From NCBI RefSeq assembly GCF_002234675.1, contig NC_019877.2:25327201-25391200 (forward strand): a stretch of DNA of 64,000 nucleotides, in the 5' to 3' direction. The notes below the pieces were generated by a model. The model was not told the DNA's origin, ran no database searches, and saw only the letters and a program-made list of their open reading frames with translations. Source of the stretch: Oryzias latipes (taxonomy: Eukaryota > Chordata > Actinopteri > Beloniformes > Adrianichthyidae). Position numbers and translations under genes: made by a program. Below are positions 1-12,300 of the stretch, in pieces; position 1 is the first letter of the stretch, and each line of letters starts with the position of its first letter.

Positions 1-300
1 TGAAGCTGCATGAAATGACTCAAAATTAAAATTAAAAAGCAATACTTCAAAATGCTTTTTCATTTTATACTTAAAACCGCTTATTGTGTGTCATAATTAA
101 AATGAAAATGCAAAGAGGGGATTGCATTTGCAGGCGGGGCGATGACGTCACTGCTTTCTCTGTGTGTCCAAGCCAAAAACTAGTGGTCCAAACAAAACAA
201 AAAAAGGGTAGTTTCTGAGACTTTGCTGTTGTAGAATGATAGAAGTCAGAGCCTAGAACTGCTAATGAGGAGATAAGCAGTTTCTGCTGTTTGTGTTTAG
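1..300 (+). other. Intron sequence, nothing recognised
   Basis: AT-rich DNA ending in a polypyrimidine-like stretch and the acceptor of ANKFN1 exon a. Open frames here on the - strand look like chance frames. Confidence 0.5.
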
Positions 301-398
301 TGGAGTGGAGCTGCCTGAAGGACTTTTCACTACTCGCGGGTGAGGTGGTGTTGGACAACCTGCAGAACCTAAGGTGGACCATTGGCAACCTCTCTACG
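301..398 (+). CDS. ankfn1: ANKFN1 exon a (FN3 middle)
   Basis: Acceptor TTTAG at 296-300, donor GTAACA at 399. The exon starts with the last two bases of a split codon and reads VEWS...GEVVLDNLQNLRW...LST, ending in phase 0. It joins exon b to give LSTGRLYYVRV, a continuous FN3 strand pattern, which is the main reason to accept it. Confidence 0.8.
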
Positions 399-3300
399 GT
401 AACACCAGCATCCTCTATTTCAGTACCATCTGTGTACTTCCAACTCTTCATGACTCCTGTCAAATGTTTGGACTTTGTGAAGAGTCCACTTGAAGTTTGC
501 TAATCTAAAACTCAGTTTCAGATTAGCTAACGGAGTGGTATCTAGAAAAAAATAAAAATAAAATAAACATTCCGAAAAGAATGGGCTGTTGGGTACTTAG
601 GAAGGAAAAGTAGGGGGATTTCTGTGAAAACAATCACTTAATGTGTAACATGCTAGCATGCGCATCTCAAAGCTTTGGGAGAAGCAATGACTGTCCCTAA
701 CGCCTAACCTAATCAGAGGTCTCAAAAAAAAAAAAAAAAAGCTTATGCTGTGGCAATGATGAGGAGACACGTTTTGACTTCGATACGTGAAGCTTTATTC
801 ACTCAAATGCCAACAACTGAAATAAAGCGGGCAAATCATCTTATTTATGAACACTGAATCAGACCACGCCCATAGCAACCCTAACCCAGAGGCAAGGATA
901 ACACCACACAGCCCCCCCCCCCTCCCCCGAACACCCAGAAAGGAACTCAACCATCAAAACCCATTCTGCAAGGGCGTTTAATGAGTCTGCCAAAACGGCT
1001 ATGTCGACCCGCAGCCTGTGGAGCCAACTGTGGGACGCTGTCTGTAGAGCGTGGCAGATCTGGGGGCTGGAAGCAGGACGTCCCCGGCGGGGAACTTGAG
1101 CTGGCTGCACAGCGTCGCCTGTCAACACAAACGCTGGTTTCAGTCGGTCATGCAACGCAAGCTGCGGCCCACCCCTTCACATCCTTACGCAACCCAGGCC
1201 ACACAAAACGGGAACTAACCAGCTTTACAGACGCACGTACACCTGGGTGGGAGAGGGAATGAAAAGATTAAAAAATGCGCTGCCGCCACCCGGCAGGAAC
1301 CACCGGCCGCGGCCGTCCTGTGGAAACGTCACACAGGAGAGTTGGACCGCCATCTTGCCCCACAATCTCCTCAAGCTTGAGGCCCGAACTACCGGAGCGG
1401 AGGGCAAAATGTCTGCATCACCAGGCTGCTCGGCGGCCATAGCAGAAAAATCCGTCCCAACAAGCACCGGGGAGACGAGTACGCGTGAGAAGCAGTCAGC
1501 AACGTTGTTGGACTTTCCGGCTATGTGACGTACGTCAGTCGTAAACTCAGAAATGGCTGCCAGATGGCGCTGTTGGCGCGCAGACCAAGGTTCAATCACT
1601 TTAGCCATGGCAAACGTAAGTGGTTTATGATCCACATAGGCAACGAAAGAACGTCCTTCCAGCAAAAAACGGAAATGTCGAGTTGCCAAATAGAGAGAAA
1701 GCAACTCGCGGTCAAAAACACTATACTTGCGTTCCCGAGTCTGCAACTTGCGGCTAAAAAATGCAAGAGGCTGCCAAGCGGCCGCCACTTGCTGCTCTAC
1801 CACAGCACCCACTGCTATGTCTGAAGCGTCGGTAGTCAGCGCGAACTCAGCATCTGGGTCTGGGTGCGCGAGGAGTGCAGCCTTTGCTAAGGCTGACTTT
1901 GCTCCGTCAAATGCAGCAACGCGGTCTGGGGTCCAATCCACAGGGTATGTGGCTTTCTTTGAACGCAAGCTGTCATAAAGCGGTTGTAACAGGTGGGCAG
2001 CCCGGGAAATGAACTAGTTGTAAAAGTTCACCATCCCCAAGAACTCCTGTAGGGACTTAACCACTTCAGGACGGGGAAATTTTGCCACGGCCTGGACTTT
2101 GGTGGGAAGAGGAACCGCACCCTGCTCCGAAATTCGATGACCCAAAAAAATCAATGGCTGACAAACCAAACTGGCATTTAGCCGGGTTAACGATCAAGCC
2201 GTGGGTTTCCAACGGCTGGAAAACTTCCTTTAGGTGCACGAGATGCTCTTCAGGGGAGGGGCTGGCTACCAAAATGTCGTCTAAATAGACGAACACGAAC
2301 TCCAGACCGCGTAGCACTGAGTCCATTAACCTTTGAAAGGTTTGGGCTGCACCTTTAAGACCGAAGGGCATGCGCAGGAACTCAAAAAGTCCAAAAGGAG
2401 TGATCACCGCAGTCTTAGGCACGTCTTCTGCCCGCAACGGAACCTGATGTTAACCGCGCACCAGGTCCACTTTAGAAAAAATTAAGACGCAGCACAAACG
2501 AACAGAGAAATCCTGAATGTGGGGAATGGGATAACGGTAAGGTGTTGTAGCGTCGTTCAGACGGCGAAAATCCCCGCACGGGCGCCAGCAACCATCTGCC
2601 TTGGGCACCATGTGGAGGGGCGACGCCCCACTGTTAGAGCGCCTCACAATACCCAGACTTTCCATGGTAGCGAACTCCTCCTTAGCGATGGTGAGTTTTG
2701 CTGCATTGAGGCGCCATGCCCGAGCAAAAACTGGCGGGCCCTTAGTGGGAATGAAATGCTCCACGCCGTGCTTAGCCACAGTGGCGGAAAAAGCGGAGGT
2801 GGTCAAGGATGGAAACTCAACCAATAAACTCTGAAAAACGTCACCGCATGACAAAGAATGCGCGCGCATGACAGGCCCAGACCCCCCAGCTGCACATGGG
2901 ACAGTGGCAAAAGTGATCGCGTCTATTAGTCTGCGGTTAGCCATGTCCACCAACAAACTATGTGCACACAAAAAATCTGCACTGATAATGGGAACAGAAA
3001 CAGAGGCAACAACAAATTCCCAATTGAACTTACGTCCATGAAAACAAACAGTTGTCCTTTTGGTCCCAAAAGTCCCGATAGCAGATCCGTTAGCCGCACA
3101 TAGTGGCGGTCCACCGGTGGACATTTCTGAGCCGGAGGGGGGAACCAAACTCTTCTGGGCGCCAGAGTCCACCAAGAAACGACGTCCGGAGCAAGAGTCC
3201 GTAACAAACAGCAGCTCTCCACGTTCGCCAGCACTCACAGCTGCTACTGAGTGCCGGCTGCTGCGTTTCCCGAACTCGAAAACGCACATGGCTGGACACA

Positions 3301-6300
3301 GCGCTTTGCTTTCCTTCCAAACCTCTGATGGAAACAGCACAGGGAGGTCCCGCGGCGCGCGCCCACACCGACTGCAGACACCGATACCGGGTCTCCCTCC
3401 GTCTCCTGCAGGTGGGCATCAGACGTCACATGCTGCACGGTGAAACGCCTGGTAGCCAGCAGAACTCGGTCCGCTTCCTCAGCCAGTCCGCTGTAATCTC
3501 CCGCCGCCAGGCGAGGAGAGTTGGCCAAAGCCGCGCGCAAGGGCGGCGGGAGCTGCCGCAAAAAAATGTGCGGGAAAAGAAAACCGCCCTCATCCGAGCC
3601 GAGCAGCGAGAGCATGCTGTCCATCAAGTCCACAGCCGAACTGTCTCCCAGGCCCAACATGCTGAGGATCCTCTCCGCTCTCTCCGAAGCAGACAGGCTG
3701 CATCTCCGCAGCAGAAACTCCTTCAGAGCTGCGTACTTGTCCTGCGGCGCCGGGCTGCGCAGCAGCGGCATTGCCCTGCGTGTGGACTGCTGATCCAGAG
3801 CAGCTACCACCAAGTAATACCTGGCGTCATCCGTGTGCACCCCACGCAGATGAAAAAGGGCCTCGACATGCTGGAACCAGGAGGCGGGAACGCTCTGCCA
3901 GAACTCGGGCAGCTTCACGCCGGCGGCTGCTAGCATGGCCGGGTCCCTGCGCGTGGGAGATGGCGAGGTCACTGAAGATGACGTTGAAACTCGCGCGTCT
4001 GCTGGTTCTGACATTATTCACGATTGGGGTCACCAATGTGGCAATGATGAGGAGACACGTTTTGACTTCGATACGTGAAGCTTTATTCACTCATATGCCA
4101 ACAACTGAAATAAAGCGGGCAAATCATCTTATATATGAACACTGAATCAGACCACGCCCATAGCAACTGCAAAGCCTGTTGGGTGTGAAGCCCAGAGGCA
4201 AGGATAACACCACAATGCGTTACTTAAAAGAAATAACATCAGCCTACTTAAAATCTTCAAATGTTCTCAAAAATTGATGGTTGAATGCATGAATTCTGAT
4301 CTGGAACTGGGTATATGTGGTACATTGGGTTTAAAAAAAAAGCATAGTTTTGTAGAAAAACTTCCCATCAACATCTGTGACCCTAACCCTTTAAGCAATC
4401 AGGGTAGTTTGAGTGAAACAAAACAGTCATAAAAAGTGTTATCAACAATGTCCACTACAATTCTGCTGCTTCTTGTATTTGAAAATGGACAGTTTATACT
4501 CTGTTTATTGATATTGCTTTTTGTAATCTGGTGTCTTATGGTCCAAAAAATGTGATTTTGTTAAAGACTAAAAAACTACATTTGATTCAATGAACTGTTG
4601 AGCTAGGTCTTTAACAAATGTATAAGGTTTTATCTTTGAACAAATTTCATTTTGTAAAAAGTAATGAAAGGTGAAATTTTAAATTTCTGATGCAAATCCA
4701 TGATTAATTTCTTTGACATTTGTTAATCTAATTTCTCACCACAAACACATGGACAAATAGATAATGACTAAAGATTTCGTTTTAGTTTCATTGTCATTTT
4801 TCTGACTAATGCCAGATTTGTTCCAGGGGCGGCTCTACTATGTCAGAGTTTCTGCTTACAACATGAAGGGATGGGGGCCCCCTGCCACCTCACTACCCCC
4901 TTCTGCAGCTCCCTCAAGTAAGTTCCTGTCCACTTACAAGGTCCCCATTGTCCATCTTATGCCGGTTTGAGCACCAATTTTTCACTAAAGAAAAGCATCT
5001 TTCTTAATTCATATCGGTATCGTTACTGTTTACTGAAATCATGAATGATTGTTTCCTAAGATAATAATCAATAAGCACTGGATTTTGTTACTTGAAGAGA
5101 ATCTTATCTGACCAGAACCGGATTTCAAAAACTGTAAAACTATCAAATAAATGAACTCAGCAGGGGTGGGATTATATAAGCTTGCTTCTTCCCGCTCCTT
5201 TCAAGCAATAAATCAAACTCTACTTATACTTTAGTTAATAATCACTGTATTTAATTTAGCAAATGTGGTTTAAGTTACTTTTTTGTTTTCTTTCTTTTTA
5301 AATATGCATTTCATCATTTCTGTAATGCTTTTGGATAAATATGTGTAAATGCTTTATTGATTTGACTACAATGCTTGAATAAATCAATAAATCAAATCAA
5401 TCAAATCTGTACTGTAAAAGGTTAAGAAGGCAGTCTCAGCTGAAAAAGAGAGAGGTTAATAGGCCCGAACAGAAAATGAGTGGGAAGCTGACGAGACCTC
5501 TGGATCCTCCTGACCAGTAGAGGCAGTGGAAACATCAGATACGTAGTTGTTGATACTTTATCAGATGTTCAAAGTAAGAGGATAACAAGTGAGGTCCACA
5601 CTCAACTGGGGAGGGCTTTAAACTTGAAATCAGCAAACCTGAAGTCCAAATCCAGAAAAGTAAGGAGATGTCAGGACTAATAGACAGAAACCCATGTGGA
5701 CAGGCAAAGAATGAACCTGGAGAAAAGGCAGTGGGCTCCTTTTTCACTCCAGCAGCCAGTGGGAGTTTAAGAAAGGGGATGCACAGGTGGAGTGAGTCAA
5801 GTAATTAGCAGAAGAGCAGAGTGCAGATGCCAGGAAGAGAAAAGGAAAACTGATAAACCATGACAGATCCTTCTGTAAGCTTGGAATTCATCTTCTGGAG
5901 TCAATTTAAATATGGCAACACATTATGGACTCCTAGATGATACAGACTTAAATCTAAAAACAATGATCAAAACCAATGAAGGACTCACATTTCAGAAATA
6001 TTTTTAAACTCTAAATATGGTTGTCAGATTGACTTTTTGCATCTCAGAACAGAAAGCCAAATGTTAAAGCTGTAAAAGAACTGACAAATGGGGGGGGGGG
6101 GGGGTCAAAATGAGACCTGTGGAACTGGGGGAGGACAGATTTGTGCAAGATGTTATGGGCAGGCCCCCCTGGGAATTTGCTAGAACAAAACTTTCCCAGT
6201 CCATCAGATACTAGATCTCCCTCCCAAGATTGGCTATTCATCCAAGCAGCAAAAATCTGGCTTCAGTTTTGAGACATGATATATTGTGTGAACCCGCATG

Positions 6301-9300
6301 GTTTGGGAGGATCCAACCCAACCGACATCTGCACCATAATTTTAAGTAGGCTCAATGCAGGTCTCCATGGAACCTTGACTGTAGACTAGAGGGCTGCATT
6401 GGGACCCAACCCAAATCTCGTGGGATTGGGCGGTTTGAATTGTGCTGCTGAGTTACTCTTAGTGTCCTCTCATCCACATCTGGTATTCTTTGCATACAAA
6501 CGTGGTGCTCCTGCTTCCAGCGTCTCTCTTCTCTGTCCATACAATGTGCGCTAAGCAAGTAAGCACTTCCGGTATTTTCAAAATAAAATTACCTTCAAAA
6601 TAAACTTCTCATAACTTAACCAATATTTATCAAACAAAACACAACAGACTAACAAATGACCGTTACACTCCCACCAAATCACACTAATCTTAATGTGGGA
6701 TTTTTCTCAGGTCCTTTAATTTGTCTTTAACAACACCTCATAAGTATTATTAGTCTGCCTCAATCAAAGTTACAACCTTATGAACTGGTCTTTCAAGAAA
6801 TACTGTTCCAATCGTGGACTTTCCACCTCTGTCAAGTGTGGTATCGCTAACTTTCAACTTAAGTTTATTTACTTTGCCATCTTACTCGTACCCTGACTCT
6901 GGCTAACCTCCATTCATTGTCTGGTGCTGAATTAACTTCCACAGTTTACTGTCCTTGTGATTTCTGATTGTTTCGTTTGACTTCAAAGTCTTGATATCTT
7001 TACAGAATGCTTCATTTTTAGCTAGTCTTATGATTGTGGTTTCTGCATTTCTTCTTACGTCCAGATTATTGCTTGTTTGTCTTTGCTTCCTTTCTTTTAA
7101 TTCTTTGTTAAATTGCTTCAATCTGGCATTTGCTCCTTCCAGTCTTGTCCAATCAGAACATTTCTGAAAATTATCTATGAATGATGGCGTTTTCTGTGTC
7201 GTCGTGTTACACACTATTCTTCGGAGTTCGGGGTCATCGTCCTTAATTTCTCCCACCATGGACTCTTTAACAGGTAAAGTACTTTGCCAGAGAAACATTG
7301 GACCTGTGAACCAATTAGAGTTCTTGAGTTGTTTCACCCTCAAACCTTGAGAAGCATCTGTTGGGTTGGTTGTTTCTTCTTCAGGGACCCTTTTTGCCTC
7401 TTTGCATGAACTTATGTCGGTCATAAAGTTCCCACAGTCTTCATAATGTTCCTTATCCTTCCTTAATCTTCTTTCAAGAGACTTTAGGCGATGTAAAGCA
7501 CTTACTTTGTTGTTAGGCAAGTTTTGTCTTTGAGCTTTGAATGGTAAAGGCATTTCATAATGACCTGTTTCATTTTGTGTGATGTTGTCTTTTAATGTTG
7601 TCATGAAAGTGAGATCTTGAGAAAAAAAATTCTCTTCCTCACCTTTTTCCTGAAAATCTAGCTCAAGGGGTCTGATGAGGTCAGATTGAGTTATTTATTT
7701 CACTTTTGTTCTGTTGACGAAGTTCACTTTAGTTTTGAGGTTGACATAAGGTTTAACCATCGGTGTCACTTGCTGCACTATTATGCGATGACTTAAACCT
7801 ATAGCATCACTAAAATCAACATGAGGGTTTCCATGGCCAACAATGCTCCACCCAAGGTCTGTGCGTTGAGCATAAGGCTCATTTTCATTGCCAGACACAA
7901 CTTCTCTTGGCAGTAAAGCTTGAGAACAGTTAAAGCCAATGAGTAAACCGACTTTTTACATTTATCAAACAAAACACAACAGACTAACAAATGAACGTTA
8001 CACTGTTGTTGGGGGTGTGCAACGCCCCGCCCCACCTCTTACTAAGAGCGCGCTTCAGGCCGTCTGTCTGCGCGCGCACACACGCACACTTTTAACCGAA
8101 CAGGATTTGGGAAAATTCATTCATTCATTCATTTTCTTAACCGTTTTTCCCTTTCACGGGGGGGTCACGGGGGTGCCGGAGCCTATCCCGGCCACTTTTG
8201 GGCGAAGGCAGGGGACAACCTGGACAGGTCACCAGTCTGTCGCAGGGTAAAATGTCCACAAACACACACCCATTCACTCTCACACCTAGGGACAAATTTA
8301 GATTGGCCAATTCACCTATGAATCATGTTTTTGGACGGTGGGAGGAAGCCGGAGACCCCGGAGAGAACCCACGCATGCACGGGGAGAACATGCAAACTCC
8401 ACACAGGAAGGTCCCCCGTTGATATAGTTTTTCACGTCCCCCAGCCGGGACTTGAACCGGAGGCCTTTTTGCTGTGAGGCGAGAGCGCTAACCACTGCGC
8501 CACCGTGTAGCCCGATTTGGGAAAATATATTTAATATTTAAGTTGCACATTACACAAAAGAGGAATGCATGAAAAGATGAGGCTGGAGGAAGAACATGAA
8601 TCTCTTTAATAATATCAATAAAAATACGTGTTTTATTCCTGCGGGACGGGAGACGATACGAAATCAAAGCATCTCTATTACTGTGCGGGACTAAATTCTA
8701 TGAGTTTTGCGGGTGCGTGCGGAAGTGGACATACATATTGCGGGTGCGGGCGGGAGTGTAACGCATACGTTGCGGGAGCGGGCGGGATTGGTCAGAAATT
8801 CAGCGGGCGCGGGTGGGAGCGGGATGAAGAAAATAGTTCCGCTTAGGGCTCTACTGTAGATGTCTTTCAATAAATTAAATTCAATTCAGTTTTATTTATG
8901 TAGCCCTATTTTCAACAATAGTCGTCTCAATGGGCTTCATCCCGGCAATTTTATAGCAAACTGTGACAGAGCCCCTATAGATGCACCCACCTGCGCACAT
9001 GCACACACACACACACACACAAACACAAAAGCATACCCACGCAGTTTTTCCACACATATTAACCTCTCACCGCATTTTCAGACGCTGTGTCGCGAGGCGG
9101 GCGCTCCTTGGGTGGGTTGTGTTGAGGTTGCACACTCAGTGCGCTTTACCGGGAGCCGTTAAGAACCGCGAGTTTCAAACGGAGGCGACGCCTGATCAGC
9201 TGTGTTAAGACGCGACCGGGAGCAGTGCGCGGAAAATGACGTCATCACACAAATGTGGGGACAAACAAATTATTCATGTAAATATATTATTTGTTATTGC

Positions 9301-12300
9301 TTGTAGCATTTTGGGATGGAGGGATTTATTCCTAAATGGTTTGGAATTATTCTGTGTTTATTTTATATTATTTAATTTGTAATTGGGTGGCAGAAATGGC
9401 CAGAATGACAAGAAAAGGACTAATCAGAGGAATATGGAGAATTCAGCCTAATGGGAGGGGCTTAGAGTATATAAGAGGGAGAGGTTAGTTGCCGCGGATG
9501 GGCAATGAAGGAAGACATGAATGTGCGCCTCTCCTGTGTAAAATAATTTCACTGAGGATTTTTGCACTTGGGGAATTGTGGAGAAAAATAAACCAGTTGC
9601 AATTGGAACACGACTGCCTGGATCTGTGAAACACCCATCCTCATCACATAAACTTAAAATCGTAGGGTTCATGAAGTCATACAATTCAATATTGATATAA
9701 TCCATTGACTATGAAATTGAGCAAATTGGATTTGGGATAATAAATTTGCCTAATGGAATTTTTTATTTTTGAGTTTCGTCAAAAGTGACATATTTTGCAA
9801 AACTGCAATGGAAACACTTTTTAAATTCAATGAGTCACATGACCATCAATGCACAGATAGTCAGTTGGCATTCATTTTCTTAACCCACTGGGGCCGCTGG
9901 GTTGCTGAAAACTGGTTGGCCCCTGGACGGCTGGCTGAACAGCAGACAGAGAGCGACTGCGGAATGAGTAGGCAGCCTGCTCAGGCCGCCAGCACTTCGC
10001 CATAGCTGGAACAATCACACTCGCTGCGCCAGATCCTGGCATAGCGTCTATGCTAAGCTTGTTTGGTTGCTATGCTGGCAGCCGGGCAGCTGGCTAGCCA
10101 GCGGACAGAGAGCTGCTGCGGTATGGGCAGGCAGCCAGCTAGGGCTCCCTAAATCTTATCATATGTTTGTTCTTTACATTGCGACAATAAAAAAAAGGTC
10201 CTCTAGTTTGATTCTTGTTTTTATTTTTCCTCTATCGAATCAATGTGGGTCACGGAAGTAGACATGGAAGTAGTGACAGTGAAAGTTGGTTTTGCAAAAT
10301 GAAATCCTGTAGGCTCCAATGCCAGACCCTCCCCAACCCCTGACTGTGCCTAGACATTCTGTCCATAAAGATCAGAGATCAGAACTGAACATGTTTTTTT
10401 TTAACTAACATGAGACAAATAAATTAATTAATTAATAGGCTGCACGGTGGCGCAGTGGTTAGCACTCTCGCATCAAGAAGGCCCCTGGTTCAAGTCCTGG
10501 CTGGGGGACATGAAAAACACAACATCAATGGAGAACCTTTCTGTGTGGAGTTTGCATGTTCTCCCCGTGTATGCTTGGGTTTTCTCCAGGACCTCCGGCT
10601 TCCTCCCACCGTCCAAAAACCTGCTTCATAGGTTAATTGGCAACTCTAAATTGCCCCTAGGTGTGAGGTGTGAGTGTGGGAGTGAATGGATGTGTGATTG
10701 TGGACATTCTACCCTGCGACAGACTGGCGACCTGTCCAGGGCATCCCCTGCCTTCGCCCACAAGTGGCCGGGATAGGCTCCAGCAGCCCCGTGACCCCAA
10801 AAGGGACTAAACAGAATAGAAAATGAATGTATGAGAAACATATTTAATACAGAGGGAACATAACTCCACAGCTTCCCAATATTACTTTACATATATTTAG
10901 TTTGTTCTCAAAAAGATAAGATTCTCCTGTTTCAATCACAGTTTGGATTTAAAAATCCCTTCTAGTTGACTGCCAGCTTTTTTCGACTATTCCTATATTC
11001 CTGGAGTTTAAGATGCTCCCTAAAGTCTGTACAAGCTGAAATGAATGGGTTTTGTTTATCCAGATTGGAGGGAGAGTGCCGTCCAAAAGCCCAGAAGGCG
11101 AGGTCAAATTGAGGCCATGGAGCGTCTGCTGCAGCAAGTCCGGGCTACGCACACACACTACTGCTGTGGAGGTGAGCATCTGTGCTGGAAAAACCCTATC
11201 CAATCTATCCACTGTGAAAAAGAACAAGATCTATCTTGATCTTAGCTACACATAACGTTAAAGATGGAGCTATCTTTAAGGATCAAAAACAACCTGAACA
11301 TACTAGGAAACTGATGAGACTGAACAAAAAAAAACAAGGCAAGGCAAGGCAAGTTTATTTGTATAGCACAATTCGTACACAAAGTAATTCAAGGTGCTTC
11401 ACAAAACAGAAAAGTGCATTAAAATCACAATACATCATAGAAATAATCAACATAAAATTTACTTTAAAAGAAAAGGAATAAAAAAAAAAAAAAAAAAAAA
11501 AAGATTTAAAAAGAAAGGAAGGAAAGAAAGGTGCAGATAGGACCTTTCAGTCATATACACGGCTAAACAGAAATGTTTTAAGTCTAGATTTGAACATGAA
11601 CACAGAAGAGGCCTGTCTTACGCCTTCAGGGAGGCTGTTCCAGATTTTAGCTGCAGAATATTGAAACGCTGATTCCCCTTGTTTAGTTCTGACTCTGGGA
11701 ATCAACAGGAGGCCGGTCCCTGAGGTCCTCAGAGTACGAGATGGTTCATATGGCACTAACATGTCAGAGATGTACTTTGGTGCTCGGCCATGGAGAGACT
11801 TGTACACAAGCAGAGCTGCTTTGAAGTCTATTCTTTGAGGTACAGGGAGCCAGTGCAAAGACCTGAGCACAGGACTAATGTGATCATACTTCGTGGTTTT
11901 GGTCAGGACTCGAGCAGCAGCATTCTGGATGTACTGAAGCTGTTTTACAGCTCGTTTGGACAGGCCGGTGAGCAGGCCGTTACAGTAGTCTAACCTACTG
12001 GAGACAAATGCATGGATAAGTATCTCCAGGTCTCGCTTTGAGATTATGTTTTTGATTTTGGCAATGTTTTTCAGGTGGTAAAATGCCGCTGATGTTACTG
12101 ACTTGATATGGCTGTTAAAGTTCAGGTCAGAGTCCATGATTACCCCTAGATTTCTGACTTGATTTGAGGGTTTGAGAGACAGAGAATGAAGGTAGCTGCT
12201 GACAATTTCTCTTTGTTTCTGTGGGCCAAAAACAATAACTTCGGTCTTGTCTGAGTTTAGCTGGAGAAAGTTGTTCTGCATCCACGCGCTGATCTGTTGG

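Larger units (their letters stand above)
749..4214 (-). mobile_element. Ty3-like LTR retrotransposon, CsRn1 type, internally deleted
   Basis: Two LTRs (749-908 and 4037-4214) share nearly all of their sequence; the right copy has about 20 extra bases. The 4-bp duplication ATGC flanks both ends (745-748 and 4215-4218). On the - strand the order is LTR, primer binding site, gag, protease, RT, RNase H, integrase remnant, purine tract, LTR. The primer site TGGTGACCCC matches the 3' end of tRNA-Trp. The Gag ends in a Cys-His-Cys-Cys pattern. Both traits are known for the CsRn1 clade. Several stops and frameshifts and a loss of the integrase core make this copy non-autonomous. It sits antisense in ANKFN1 intron 1. 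Confidence 0.85.
6625..8004 (-). mobile_element. BEL/Pao retrotransposon remnant
   Basis: A 45-bp sequence at 6625-6669 is repeated with one change at 7960-8004; on the - strand each begins TGTAACG and I read them as the starts of the two LTRs. Between them lie parts of a BEL/Pao Pol. Most of the 5' LTR, all of gag and the middle of pol are missing. The full extent of the left LTR (below 6625) is not resolved. The element is antisense in ANKFN1 intron 2. Confidence 0.65.

Noticed and set aside
71..463. 130-codon frame on the - strand
   Set aside because: It overlaps the well-supported ANKFN1 exon a on the + strand and has no domain.
8117..8513. Possible functional tRNA gene from A and B boxes
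   Set aside because: No cloverleaf with acceptor stem; body and tail are those of a SINE with a target duplication.
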